A stretch of 64,000 nucleotides of DNA from Diospyros lotus (GCF_014633365.1 NC_068352.1:32211310-32275309), one strand, 5' to 3'; positions 22,701 through 38,052 are shown, numbered from the stretch's first letter. Notes: a model not told the origin generated them from the letters alone. Numbers and translations: made by a program.

Positions 22701-25700
22701 TTAGTTCATGGGAGAAATACTCTCTACCATTCTCCATTCGAAGAATATGGATAGATGATTGAAAACCATTTTTAACAAGCTTGTGAAATCGTTTAAATAT
22801 TGTAGTCACTTCGGATTTTTCTCTCATCAAGTAAACCCAACATACCCGGGTACGGTCATCAATAAAGGTAACAAACTATTGTTACCCGATTAAATTTAAT
22901 ACTCGTGATGGTCCCCACAGATCATTATGAATTAATGGAATGGAGTAGAAGGTTTGTATGTGTGAGATGGATAAAATGCACGGGTTTGTTTGGCAAGAGT
23001 ACAATGATCACACTGAAATGATGAATGATTTTTATTAATGAACAAGAAACTCGGGTAACCTATTCTATGATGCCACAACATAACATTAGAATTAGAAACG
23101 GAGAAAAAAATAGTAGGTAACTTTGGACTTGAAGGAAAACCAACATCTGACAAGTAATAGAGACAATTTTGCTCCTTAACATTCTCAATCGTCCTCTCCG
23201 ATGCTAGATCCTGAAATTTGCAACTAGGGAAAAATGTTACTGAGCAGTTCAAATCTTTAGTTAATTTACTCACTGAAAGTAAATTGCACTGCAGACTAGG
23301 AACATGAAGAATTGAATTCAATTCTAACCCATTGAGTTCCATATCTCCTCTCCCTATTACTATGCACATGTACCCATCTGCTATAGTAATATCAACATTT
23401 TCCTTACATGGTTGATAGTTACTGAATCCTGTATTGGAGCTTGTCATATGGCTCAGAAGCATCTGTGTCCACTATTCGAGGATCATGTGAGTCTTTATAT
23501 AACAATAAGGAAAAAATACCTTTATTTGATGTAAGTTTTGCAAAGCTAGTAGAGATTGATGGGATAATTTTGGAGGCATCTGTAACTAGTGAGGAAGTCA
23601 TCAATTTTCGAAAAATTTTCATCTACTCTGCTGTGAATGGTTGAAAGGCTACACCAGTTGTTATCTTAGCCACATAGGCATTCTTTCTCCTTTGGCTTCA
23701 TGGCTTCCAATATGGGGGCTTTCCATGAATATCCCAGCACATGTCTTTGGTTTGGTTGGGCTTCTTACAATGCTCACACCATAATCGTTTGTCCTTTCCA
23801 AAAGTTCATTTTGAATTGTATCCTTTATTTCGGTTTGCTGCTGAAGCAGATTCCTAGACTGCTATCTCGGTGGATGAGGGCTATATGGGAGATGTCATCA
23901 CTTTCCTCTTTGTTTCTTCACGCCAGACTTCAGCAAACACCTCCTTTAGTTTTGGTAGAGGCTTTGTGCCAAGTATTCGTCCTTGAACATCATCAAGGTC
24001 TCGATTTAGGCCTTGTAAGAAATTGAATATTTAATATTTTTCTACCATCTTATTGTACAAGACTCCATCATCAAGAAACTTCCACTCAACATTATGAAAC
24101 AAATCGATTTGTTGCCACAGTTCTAAGAGCATATTAAAGTACTCGGTAACAGATAATATACCTTGTTGAGTGTTTCGAATTTTAGAGTGAACTTCAAAAC
24201 TTTAAGATATATCCTCAAGATCTGAGTACATCTCTTTCATTGCATCCCACACTTCTTTTGTTGTTTGGTAGAATAGATACAAAGCTCCCAATCTTTTGCT
24301 CTATCGACTTTATCAACCATGCCATCACAATTGAGTTTTATGCTTCTCATACACTATAGGCGACATAATCTAATAGAGGTGTTGTTGTTGCTCCTGTTAA
24401 ATATCCCATCTTTCATCTTTCCTTGATCACAAGCAACACTGATTGATACTACTCTCTAAAATTGCTCTCATTTAATTTATGAAATGTGATTTGTATTGAG
24501 GGGTTCTCAGAATGACCATGTACTAAGGATAATTGGGGGTTGGAGATAGTCGGGATGCTGGTCGATTCTTCTATGGATGAAGTGGATTTGATCATTTTAT
24601 CGGTAATGGTGGCCGTTGGTATTCAAGTTGGTGGAGGTGGTCTGCTGGTCAGAAATCAGAGGGTTGCTGCAAACCAGATCTAAAACTGTGAAGTTCATAT
24701 TTGAGGCTGACGGTCTGACAGGCTTCCACAAAAAACAAAGAAAATTATCAGGATAGAAGGGCAGTGAGTAGCAACAGAGGCTTGTTGGAGCACTAACGAG
24801 GTTAATGGCCGGCAGCAATGGCAGATCGATGACGGTGGATGGCGATGAAACCACTGGGATCTAGAAGATCTGAAAGAGACGAGTCCAACAATGGTGACGA
24901 CATCATGATTGGAGTACCAGAGAGAGAGAGATCGGAGCAACAAATAGTCTAGGTGGTCAGATCTAATGGTGGTGCGTGGCAACGACAATGGTGGCTGGAC
25001 TTCAAGGGTTGGCCGATCCTAGGCCAGCGATGTTGATGGCGATAGTGGAAGAAGCAAATGATAGCCGAAAAGACCTATGGCAGAAGGTACACGCAATAAT
25101 GCTACTAGGAGGGGTGACAAAGCTTGATGGTTACCGACGACGATGGAAACGAGAGAACCTCCGTCTTCTCCGTTCTAAGCTCTTGGTGGCAGCGACTGAC
25201 TTGTCTGCTAGAGTAGTGGCAAATCAGCACCAGCTACAGGTGGCTCTGATATCATATAACCAAAGAAAACAATATGGAATATAATGATATCTTCACACAC
25301 TAAACCTAATCAACCTATACATCTTATATACACAACAACATCACTAACCTTCTCATTCTTCAAACCAAAAAGAAAAACACAACCCATAATTTGTGGATCC
25401 TTTGTTCCCCATTAGATCCCATAATTTGTGGGATCATTTGTCTCCCACTTCCTACAGGTTCCAACCATTTGTAAAATAAATAAATAAACAAAGACGAATA
25501 CAGAAGAAGTGAAGAACTTTAATGTCAGATAACATATGAAAACAGATTCTGCATATGCAAACCAAATGAGATGATTTAATTTTCAAGGTCTCCATTCATC
25601 CCTAATGAAACAGGATTAAATCATCTAATTTAATTCCCCTAACTATAATAGAAGCATAGCTCAAAAAGGATGAAAGAGACTGAGTTTTTTTTCCCTAACC

Positions 25701-28700
25701 GTGAATAGAATAAACAAAATTTCAAAGAAATACAACTGACCAGGTTCTACAGATATAGCTGAAATGAGGGGACCATATACACCTCTACTAGGGATACCAG
25801 TTGTCCCTCTTCCAGCCCAGTAAAAGTGGATTTTTAGTGTTCCATCAGTCACTACAGCATTGTATGGCTTTATGATTTCCTGACCAACTCCACCTATTTC
25901 ATCTGCAATGTTGAAATCTTTGTCCACTAAGTTTCCCTGGAAGAAATTCCTCACAGTCAAGCTTTTACTTTGTGTTAGTTCTCTTCATTTTTGAAAGATA
26001 TAAATTGCCACCCAGACATGAAACTCAAAATGGTGAATTATATGGGAGCATATCTCCCAATAAGTCAAACATAAACAGAACATCACTAGTATCCATTCTA
26101 AACAAAGAACTGAAAAGATAAAATCAAACATAATAGGAAAATTTTCATTCGTCAGCTCTAATTGGTGGTGGTATGTATATTGCAAAAACCTACCTGAATG
26201 TAAACATCAAATAGACGTCTTCCAAGGTTGCTATAATACTCTTCACGAGTAAACATAATTTCTGCAAAGTGAAGCTTCACTATGTAGTTTTGGTTCAGCA
26301 GACAGAACCCATAATAGACCAGAGATGAGGCAGAAAGTCGTGCATTTGTGTATAACTCATAATTATTCATTGAGAGCCTTGAATTATTTCTTACAATAAA
26401 GGAATCATCCGCGCGATCGTCATCCATAAAATAACCTGTGTTACTAAATGCCCAATTACTTCCACTTCGGAAGAAGTTTGAATTCCCAGCTGGGTCTACA
26501 TCGGCTGAATATTTGGTGCCACCACCATCAGTTACTTCTCCCCCACCACAGTTTATGTGGAAGGAATTAATCTCTGATATAAAGCATAACCAAATTATTT
26601 ATCATGAAATAGAACAAAAAGAAAAAAGGAACAAAAGCGTGAGAAGGAGATGATAAAACAAGCACAAGATTAACAACCTTCCCCTTGGGTCCCAAAATCA
26701 AGTCCACATTTAGCTCCAGTAGCAATTCCAATATGGGATATACTTTAAGTAAGACTATCAACTGTTTGTATTCATTAGTATGACCTCTCCCCTAATGCAA
26801 CCTTTGTGGTGCATCATATTTTCAGCTTATACAGTTTTATAGAAGATGTAAGTTGACTTGATTGAAAAACAAAAGGATTCTCTAAGCCAAGCATGTTTAA
26901 TACTACATGAAAGCATTAAGCACTGGCTTTTGAGTGGGACCATTCGCAGGTGATTGGAAACTCTATCATCATTAGCAACCATTATTTCAAGTTTTAAGCA
27001 AAAAGTTATGATAGTATGGTAGAGAAACTGGCAACAGCGTGCAAGTGCCAATACCATTATATGTTCTTTTGGGTCATTCTTACCTCATAACACAGCCACC
27101 AAGCTAGGGTTATTGACCAAGGCATATTCAAATTTTATATCAAAATTGCATAAATCAGTAAGTAAAATTACCAATTCAGATTTGAGATGATAAACTTATT
27201 CAGCTGTTGGACAAATTGCATAGAAAGAAAGGCCCTAAACACATCTAATTTGACACAAAAAAAAAAAAAAATGTGCAAGGATCGTCATTCTTATGGACTA
27301 ACAGTGTAACCATTCCATTCAAAGAAATAGCACACTGTACATGTAATATGTAGGCATATTGCATATAAGCATATATGGCCTATATAATTTTAGGATCTAT
27401 TATCTCCCTGTATTCATGTCCCTGTATTCATGACATGCCTTATGCATTTACAATGCTAATTTCTATGATATTGCTTTTCAAATAGTTCATGATAATTAAG
27501 TTACCCTTAGTTGTCACATTGATACACCAAATCAAAACAGAACAAAAGCGGACTTACTTTGTTTGCAAAGTCCCAAGCAGGATGAAATTGAACTGACAAG
27601 ACAATTTGAGATCATGAAGTAGTCAGAATCATATCAATATACTAATTTGATAAGGAAATAAACCAAATAAATTCCTAATGGATCATTAGAGGAACACAGA
27701 TATCAAGCTAAATGTTCTTCGTCAAAGGTTCAAGACTCACGTGCTACCATTCAAAGAGCTTCCAAATAAGTTCCTATACAAAAATACAAGAGCATGGTTG
27801 CAATGAGATCTTCAAGAAATTATAACAATTCCAAGTTGTATGTAATCTTACACGTTTCTCTGCTGACAAGCTTGGGAGGAGCTCAAACTAAAGTTGTTAA
27901 ATGAAAGATCACTGCAACGTAATTCAAAATATAATTCATTAACTCTAGAATAAGAGGAAAACTATTATTCTAGGCATAATGGTTAATCTATAACTAATAG
28001 ATTTGTTGTTAACATATCACTAGCAATAAACCTTTTGTCATCATAATTGACATATCTACCACTCTATGTAAGGAAAGGCTATATCTAGAAAGCATCTTTA
28101 TTTGGTAAGTTTGGATTTGTTCTAGGTAATTATCCAAAAGAGACAGCTTAGTGCATAATTTGTTTGTCCCTGCATGATAGATCAGGGGATTGGACATGTG
28201 CAGCTTTACACCCCCCTCCCACCCCCCCCTCCCCTCAACAAGCAGAGAAAACCTGCAGTACCTGCTCACCAGGAACAGTACTAATAGAGAAACAACTGGG
28301 GAAAATTTTATTTTCTATCAAACCCAATTTAATTAAAGTCAACTAGATTTTTCTCCCTTCCAAGTAAAGGTTACCAATATTGTAGCTTAGTTAAAACAAC
28401 TCCCAACAACCTCTAGTGGCTACCTTTAATCATATTAATTAGGTGAAAATTTGCACAATGGGATTGAACGTAATCATAATATAAGCCGTCACTTACATAT
28501 ATCATTTCTTGCATACAACCAAGATATTGCATCATTGATAAAATAATATATCATCACGCATTACTTGGCCAAAATAAAACTAAATCCAAGTTGTTCTACA
28601 CGCATGTAGCCATTCCTTTTTACTTTAGCCTTCCTTTGCTCTTCAATAAACTTGCTACACCTATGCATACATTCATTTTGTAGTAAGAAAATACATTCTG

Positions 28701-29284
28701 GAATGAGTTATACATTTATGAACATCTTGCATGCAACTATGGCATGAATATCATTTTCACAACTTGAACTGCAACAACTTGCCTTGAGATTATAATTTCA
28801 AAATGCTTCTCTCATGAAATACATGCCAGTACTTTGTCTTCTCATAGCCCTTACCTTGGGTAGCTTGAGACTGCTCACTACTTTGTCTTCTCAATTTGTT
28901 CAAAATACATGCCATCAAAAAAATTCATGCCAATTAAAGCAGAAAACATGCTCATATCCCTTACCTTGTGTAGCTTGACACTGCTTACTACTTTGTCTTC
29001 TTAAGCATTATTGTGTTGCTATACTTCCATGATTTAAACACCATTAGGATCATTTAGATGTCTTAACTCAACTAACTATACTTCAACCATCTAGTAATCT
29101 TTTCCCAACTCATCTTTGATAAGTCGTAAGCTTATATTGTTATTTTTGGATTCCATATACCTTCAGAATCTTATGTTTTTCACTTGGGTTAACACACTTA
29201 TGGACTTGTCATGAAATTTCAAACATTACTGATGTTTCAATTTTTTCATCCAACCTCATTTGGGCTCAAAATGCATTTTATTAT

Positions 29285-29317
<33 letters not shown>

Positions 29318-30270
29318 AAGATATTTGTGTGTGCACATGCCTATGTATATATACACACACCTCTTTGTACTAATTCATATATACTCCAAAATTCCAATAT
29401 TGGATAATCACTTCAATCCTTGATGTTAAATTTTACATCTGGTGTGCTGTTCAGCTTCACGTTATCTATCTAAAAAATACACATCTGCAGGCATTTGTCC
29501 CAAACCTGTAGAATTACATACCAACAGACTCATTTTGAAATGAGGATTCCAAATCCATTGTTTGTTTCTCGAAATTCAATAATTTAATTTTCAATTTTCA
29601 GTTACAACCCATGCACATAATGTCGACATATCATATAGGATATAGAATTGAATTTTTCCCAATTACACATTTTTCTTACAAGTTCCCCCAAATTATATAT
29701 AGTTCAGCCCTCTTTCTATTTTCCAATTAATTCACAAGAACCTCTGGTTTCTAGAACCAAATCTGATCACTTTGATTGACTGAGCCCTCATGTTTAGTCA
29801 ACTGAGAATGTCCAAAGAGCTAAGACAAAATTCCTCATATTCATTAAATACGTAATTCCTAAACTAATTTCTTCCAAAAATTTCATAAGATAACCTGAAA
29901 TATGAAATTTTCTTCTATTAAATATTCCTCAAAAATACAATGCAACACGGGTTATTACAAAATTGTTGCTGCAATTTGAACTCATGACACTAGGTTGTAA
30001 TGGAGAGACCCAACCAACCTCTGGTCATTTGGATATTGCTTCAGGTAATAATTATGCAAGAAAAACTTTTTCCACATATGTCTAATGTATCAACTAACAC
30101 TTTATTGGCACTAATTGATAACGAAGATTCAGTAATAATATTATCATCCATTGTAGCGTCCCAGAAATTTTGGAGGCAACAATAGTTATTCAGTTATGGT
30201 ATTTAAGATCAATGTTGAGTATTTGAAGATTTAAGGGAGATAAATAATATTAAAGATAATAATAACCGTA

Positions 30271-30318
<48 letters not shown>

Positions 30319-33300
30319 GAGATAATGCAAATAATAATAACAAATGAGTAAATTAAATTAATTAATTAATATATACATATATATATAAGTACAGGTTCGT
30401 GGCCCCCAAGCATGCTATAGGGGGCCATTTTCGTTGAAAACAGGGGAGAGAGAGAAGGAGAGCTCGTGAGAAAGCAGAGAGCGGAGAGATAAGGAGAGGG
30501 AGAGAGCTCAACCAAGAGATGGAGGGAGGGAGAGAAGGAGTTCGAGAGGGAGAGCTGGGAGATGGCTGGGGGCGGCCAAATGCAGAGCGAGGCAGCGACG
30601 ACCGCGTGCTGGTGCAGGTGCGGGTGGCCATGGACGACGCTGAAGTAGGGCGGAGCAGCGACAGACAACGGTGGTGCGGTCGTCAGTGGCAAAGCCGATA
30701 GTGGGGCTGGCCGGTGGTGCTGCTAGCAGGAGGCGATGGCGGCTGGTGGAGCTAGGCAGCGGTGGGTGGCCGCCGATGAGCGCAGGGAAGAAGAAGAAAA
30801 AGAGAAATGAAGAAAGAAAAGAAAAGAAAAGAAAAGAAAAGAAAAAGTAAGAAAAAGAAAATAAAAAAAAAGGAAAATATAAGAAAAAAATAAAGGGGTT
30901 TTGGGGATTATTTTAGTGTGAAAAGTGACTAGGTACGTGGATAAAAATTTGTAGAAGTATTATATGTTTAAATTATAAATTTTACGTGATTAGATTTAAT
31001 TAATTTGAGTCGCAAACTTGTTATTCTCTGTAGAACGTTTTACTTCGAAATGGGAACACAAGAGAGGCCAGAATTAGCCGATTATAGGCAAACTCCTAAC
31101 CCTATCCTTATGTTCTTTAATTCCCGTGAAAGCCTCCGTGGTTTCTCGTATTTTATTCCCTCCCTAACTGTGATTCAATTCCACGCTTTAATAATGATAA
31201 TTCGCGTGGCAACCATTTCATGACTTATATGTTAATAATGGGCATATTGGAGAGAAAATAAATTAAGTGGATGATGTTTTGGTGTTGTTCCTTCCGTCTG
31301 GTACAGAGCTTCGTATCACTCCGCTTTCCTTGGGAATGATGTCGGACCCGTTGAGGCTAGGTTCTTAGAAAGTGACTAAAGTCAAGATTATAGGGTTATG
31401 TTAATAATTTATTATGAATGTAGAGATGGTTTCCTGTATATGAGAAGAGATGAGAACGTGAATGACATAATGGTGTCTATGTTGTTATGGATAAAGTGTG
31501 CGAAATGATGAACTTAAGTGACTTAAGTTTAATGTTGTCTATGTTTGTCTTAAGGGTATGGGGTACAAAGTCACTTACTGTCGACCATGGGTCGTGATAG
31601 TAGATGGCTGGATGTATGGGCGCCAGCCATCGACTGTTACGATAAGCGCTAGACGGGTTAGAAGAGCTAGTATTGCCAGATTCCCGCCTTGATTGTGTGC
31701 ATAACATAATGTGTGTGCTGCATGGGGATTATGTTGCACTTACTGGTGGGACATGTTTTGTGTGTGATGGATGTGTGAGCATTTGCATGACACGATTGGT
31801 CTAAAAGCCAACTTGGGTATTTTATGTGAGCCGGTGCATTTAAAGTATATCGCATATGTGAATTCCTATGTGGGCGTAGCATGCCCTAATGGTTGGTTTA
31901 TGGGGGCCTTGTCATCACATTGATGTTGCAGAAGCCATTGCATTTCCTATTTGTTGCATTACATGGTGAGAATGTACGGTTTTAAGTTATGAGTATGGGT
32001 GATGGGTGGCGCCCACCACGGAATATAGGCCGTGGAAGTAGCCCATAGAAAGACTTTGGGAGTGAGACCTACGACAACAGAAAGACCTTGGGAGTGATAC
32101 CCACGGCAACAGTAAGACTCTGGGGTGAAACCCACGGCAATAGATTATGTTGTGAGTGACAGGAAGAGACGTGTAAGGAAAATTGTATGGTAGCCTATAA
32201 AAGGCTGCTAACAGGGCTGTATGTTGGACTTGGGTGCCAGTGTGTGTTTTATGTGGACTCCAAGGACCATTTATATGGAGTTTATTATATGTTTATGCAT
32301 CTAGAAATAAGGCAGGTATTGGGCATGATATGACATGACGTTGCATTAGCATGAATTGCATTGGGTGTTATAGGAAAAGTTTTGTCTACAACCTACAACC
32401 TTTCTTTCTAGAGCTTGTTGAGTCCCGCGACTCACGTTTGCTTTCCCTCATTCCAGGTAAGAGTATCCTAAGATCTCAGGTGCATCCAACAGAGTTGGGT
32501 CCAGATTGTCGAGTCATGATAGCAAATACAGAGTCCTCCCGAGACTAGGTCTTGGGTGTCATTGTGCTTATGTTACAGTAATGTTTTATATGTTTGAGAT
32601 GGGTGTATTCTATGAAAGCCAGGTGGGCTCATGTTGTGAATGATTGTGTAAGAATGATTATTAAATGTTTTGTGATAAAGAGTTATGGTTTCTAAAAGGA
32701 TTGGGTGTGAATTTTAGTTTGCGTTATTGTTCAATATCATTCAAATAATGATTCTCTCACGAATTCTCTATGCACGCGAAAACTCTGGGAGGTGGGCGGT
32801 TACATCCACTATGTTCTTTTCTCAGGGCTACACAAAGGTAAGCACAATCTGTGTATAAAATTCAATTTAAGAAGATTTTTCATGGCTGTTGAAATTATTT
32901 TGGCACACATTGCAATAAGAATATTAAGTTTCTTGACAGCAGTTGGTGGTCCAATCCAATTCCACAGACTTGCATGATAATTAAAGATTTATGAGAAAAT
33001 GAGGATGGAAAGTACTTCATATGCAGAAAGAAAGCAATGGGGCGCGACATATGCGTTTAAGAGTTGAATAGTAAATAACCTAGACAGTAGCAGACTGTGT
33101 GCAAGATAACTTACATATTTTCTCCATCTGTCAGCACCGAACCAGGCACAGGTCCGCTTAGCAAGTTCCCAGTTAAGTAGCTAAGAACACAAATATCCAA
33201 AAAAAAAATTCTGATTATCTGTCACTCATGGTACAATAGCATTAATATTGTGGTAACGAACTCATCCAAAAATCTCACAAAAATATTATGCTAACATCAA

Positions 33301-36300
33301 TTCAAATATTTGAGTACGGCCCACTTGATAAATGCACCCCATACTGTTGGTTCAAATGATACAACCAAAACATAGAAAACATTGGTGTCCATACATGTAA
33401 TCAGTCATTGCTAGATTAACAAAGCTGCTTGGAATTCCTCCACTTAACTTGTTAAAGCTGAGGTCTCTGCAAAAGAAATCATAAGCAAGTTTCAAAATGA
33501 CATTTTTCATATCAACTGCTGTATTTAGCAAAAAGAAACATTTAGAACCAGATAATTAGCATTATAAGTTCTAGTGTTCAGAACATAAGTAACATTTTTG
33601 CAGCATTAAGCAAACACAAGAAGCTGTGATGGGTTCAAACTCTTCCAACTAGGAAGTTTAAATACTCATCCTCAAATGTTCACAGCTCATCAGTTGCATT
33701 GTAGCATGTGGTAGTGAACTTGCGAGATATTTAACGACATCACATGATTCGTCGCATCAGTATGTAGGAAAAAGACCTCACAAAGAGAAGTTAACAAATT
33801 ATATGCCAAGAGTAAGGTAAAAGGGACACAAATACTAACAAACTCTTCAACTTTTCCATCCCCCCAAGATATTCAGGTAAGGGTCCAATAAGATTACAAC
33901 TTCTCAAAATCCTGCAGCCAAATAAAAAACAAACTGCATAAAGTAGCAGAAGATAATAATACTCTTTAGCGAAGCTATATGACATAAACAATCAACTTAC
34001 AGATACTTCAAGTTTATCATATTATTAAGGCGTGGAAAAGACGATTGGGTTCCATTTAAGTCACTGATTCTCCTGCATATCTTTTCCCATCTTAGAACGA
34101 CATTAATCATCCACAATCACTAAATGGGCAAAAGTCATGGAAGTAGAAGATTTTACTGACAAGTCAGTCATTTTGGTCAAAAGAGCAATGCCAAAAGGAA
34201 TTGGACCATCCAAACCACTAGCCTGAATCACTCTGCATGCCACAGTTTTAAATGAGAAAGTAGCTTACAAAAAATTATAGAAATAAGCAATGGCTGAGCA
34301 TAGCAAAGATTAAAGAGGTCAAGCTCTAACAGTCTGCCAAGATTTGTCCAGTTCTGGATGAAATTGGGTATCTTTCCGGTAAAGTAGTTGTCAGCCAGCC
34401 TTCTGCATCATATCAACTAATTCTTGGATAGCTCAATAGAAAGGGAAAAGTAGATGACTAGTGAAAGAAAAATGAACTTACAAGTCCTTCAAGTTGGTCA
34501 GCCTCGCAAGTTCTTCGGGGAGCTCCCCAGTGAAATTATTTGAAGTCAACCATCTTCAACAACAAAATGGCATCAACCAGTAAACTGATTGTCCTTCGAT
34601 TTAAGAGCATTTACTCTAAACCGTTAAGCAGATAGAGAGACATACATATTACAATATCTTTTCTGCATTATTTGTTTTTCATGTGAAATATCTCATATGA
34701 ACACCCCATCAAACTAATGAAAACTTTAACCCAATTTACAAAGAATGCCAAGAGACTAGGAAACTGTAACTGATTGTACTCACAGTTTCTCTAAGCGAGA
34801 AAGATTCCCAATCTCGGGAGGAATGGCTCCTGACAGCTGATTGAACTCCACACCTCTACAAACCTCAAAATCAAAATCTTAGAATAAAATGATACATTTT
34901 TTTTTAAATTCATACAGAATAAACAAATGGGTATTGAGGTATTACAGATGAACAAGTGTGCTGATGTTTCCAAGTTTCTTTGGGATTGGACCAGTTAGCC
35001 GGTTTCCAAGGAGGGAGCTACAAATGCAACGAGTCCAATGACCCAACTATCATCAGAAACATAGAGCAAAAAATGCCTCAACACCATTACAACATAAAGG
35101 AATGGCAATTGATAAGCATACATACATGTTTACTAGATTCATGGTGCCCCATTCTGGAGGGATGGTGCCGGAAAGATAGTTGCGGGTTAGATCACTGCCA
35201 AATATTATAACAAATTCATAAAAGAGAATAAGAACACAACGAAATGGGTAATTAAGAAAATAGAAACAAGAGCTGTTTACTTACATTTTTTGGAAGTAAG
35301 GGAGCCTCACCAGGTCTTGTGGGAGAGTCCCTGAAAGACCTTGCTGTTTCAGGACTCTGCGTTTCGGCACAAAGAAGAATTTACGCCGTGTTTAAATGAG
35401 CAAAGCAACAATGACCCAAAGAGAAATTGGTGGTTTGAAAATTGATTCAGAAAGACAACACATTTTGGAATGAAAAGATTCCCAAATTTTCTCTTCGTAT
35501 TCCTTCCACAGTTTCACCAAATGCCTTCATCCCTCCCAAATTTTTATTGTAATTTCTCTAATTTTCTTCCCACTTGCAACTTGTAACCAACAAGCTGATA
35601 CTCTCATTGAACTTATATGGCATTTGAGGAATCGACAGTACATCAATGTGCATAAATCCACAAAAAAAAAAAAAAATCCAACACAAATATAGTTGATATT
35701 ATGATTATGATATGGAGTATTCCAAACTATGTAATTCTATTTACAAAAGCATGTATAATTTGCATGTAAGTTCAATGGTGTAAGTGGCTGAATCATATTT
35801 GTGTAGAGAGCTAATTAAGTTGTTGGAAAATGGCAAACAGAAAATAGAGTCAAGAGAAAAGAAGAGTAGAGTCTTCCGCGTGGTCGCCTCCCGCCAGCCC
35901 ATGCGCGCCAGCCTTTCGCGCCCCGCGCGGCCTAGTCTCCCGCGGACTCTTCCGCGGTCCCCTCTCCTGAAGCCTCCGCGCCTGCCGCGCGGCCTAGTTT
36001 GCCAATCTATTTTGGTTTTTTTTTTTGTATGAGTATACAAATTTTTTTGTTATATGGATTATATTTTTAAGTTAATATAATTTATGTATTTTGATATATA
36101 AAAAAATAAAATAAGATGAGTAAATTTAACATATTTTTTTATATATTAAAGTATAAAAATTAAATTAACTTAAAAATACAAATATAAAAGTGTAATAGAA
36201 ATAACAAAAAATTCAAATTACGGCAAGAAAAATAAATAAAATCTAGAGGTTAAATCAATTCAAAAATATAAATATAAAGGTATAATTGAAATAATAAAAA

Positions 36301-38019
36301 ATTTAAATAATTATATAAAAAATACTAGATTAAAAATATAGATTTGGTCTACTTTATATCATATAAACATGAAATTTTCTTTTTCTCAGGCTTTATTTTC
36401 CCTACCTTATATAAAAAAATTCAATTTAATTAGAAAAAAATTTAAGCAAATTTAATTTTTGGTTTGGAGACTAGTTAGGTTCCTAGAAAAATATAAAGAT
36501 AAATGCTGATGGCCCTCTAGTCCTTAAACAAAACTTTACCGTAGTTGAAATTTAAGATTGAACCTCAAGTTAGGGGCTCAAAAGGAGTGACATAACGCAA
36601 CCTAAACAAATATCAAGACAGACTTAGGCTTAAATTTAAGGCTATACTTGCCTCGTCTAGTCCATTTAAAGGATTAAATTTGACTGTTTACATAATCTCA
36701 TTTTAACTTATCTAACTCCTCAATCTACTTATATAAAAACACATATCTCAGAATTTGAATACAACATTTATTATAAATTTATTACATTAATAATACATAA
36801 TTTTTTAGTATTATGACTAATTGAAAGGTCGAATAATCCATTAGAGGATTAGATCCTACTCTCACTTTTTGCATAAAGAACCAATTCAAACAAACTTGGC
36901 CCTACAATCACTTGGACAACTTCAAAAGAGAAAGGGTAAATTATATGAAAGTTACCTACACTTAACGTCATGTGTAACTTATTCCTGTGCTTTCGATTAT
37001 ATAAAAAAAAATCTCTTGCATTTTTAAAATGTTACAATTAGTCACAATTTATTATTATTTTACATAAATTTTTACAATTTATTGGTTAACTAATGCAAAA
37101 TTCAGTATTTTTTTGATAATTATGTAGAATTATGTATTTTATATATAAATTATTGCACAAAATTATGTAAAATAATAATATATTGTGGATTGCAGCATTT
37201 TGAAAGTATAAAGGTTTTCTTTTATGTAATTAGAATTAGAGGAGAGATAAATTACACATAACCCTAAAAGAGAAGAAATTCATATAATTTACCCAAAAAA
37301 ATAAATTTAAAAAAGAGCACGGTTATTTCACAAATCGATTAGTGATCGAGCCTAATAACCTCATCATAAATGACTAATTTTCCCCATTCATTCCACCAGT
37401 AATTCACCTCCACTGGTCCCCTCGCCCGATGTATTCGCCAGCAAAAATATTAGCATCCAAAACATGCACATATAATTCCCATTTTTTCCAAGAGGAGAGA
37501 GAAGATTTTCCCCGAGAAAATAAGAAACATACATGCTAATGACATGGCAAACGGTGTTGTTGGAGAAGGAGCAATCACAGGTGACTGCATTCTCAAACCC
37601 GTTGCTTGGGTTTAGGGTGGCCCAGCCCTTCTCTCCACCGCATGGATCCACACTGAAATCCCAATCCTCCTTCCCCAAAGTCGCGCCAATTAGCTCCAGA
37701 ACTTCCACTGTAAGCCCCACAATTAAACTCAAACAAGTAAACTCACTGCAACTGCAATCAAAATCCACAGACAAAAGACCCCAAAGTAACAAGAAATCAT
37801 AGTCGTTTCCTCCAAAATCAGGGTTTCATCCACACCCAAGACGTAATTATGGGTTCACAAAAAAAAAATCATCATCATCATCATCATCATCATATACAGG
37901 GGCGGATCTAGAGCAGATCTGGAGAAGGACTGGGCCTAGATCCATAACATTTCAGCTGTTCTCCCCCAAATGGGCCAGATCTGCATTGCAGATCTGGGGG
38001 AGGGCTGAATCTGGGAGGG

Positions 38020-38052
<33 letters not shown>

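Larger units (their letters stand above)
20028..25456 (-). mobile_element. Ty1/copia element in intron 18 of gene 1
   Basis: The element is full-length but decayed. LTRs are at 20028-20248 and 25255-25456. GTTCC flanks it (20023-20027 and 25458-25462), with one extra G beside the right copy. Gene 2 has the uninterrupted site near 52934. On the minus strand, TGATATCAGAGCC beside the 5' LTR resembles the tRNA-Met primer site, and TTTGAGGGGGAG beside the 3' LTR is the polypurine tract. By eye the LTRs differ at about 4-5 percent of aligned bases, plus a 16-bp and a 3-bp indel. The element is on the same strand as the host gene, so its LTR poly(A) signals could cause early transcript ends. Confidence 0.88.

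Noticed and set aside
24976..25284. 102-codon plus-strand frame in the intron 18 copia element
   Set aside because: It runs antisense through the leader/gag region and the LTR edge. The element's coding sense is minus.
26567..26761. Leucine/valine-rich frame conserved between both genes (also 53969-54196)
   Set aside because: It lies in the intron before the malectin exon, overlaps the splice acceptor, and is conserved only because the introns are recently duplicated. Exons on both sides join in frame without it.
35741..36040. Arginine-rich frame in intron 2 of gene 1
   Set aside because: It results from the CpG-rich patch. It lies inside an intron and has no recognisable motif.
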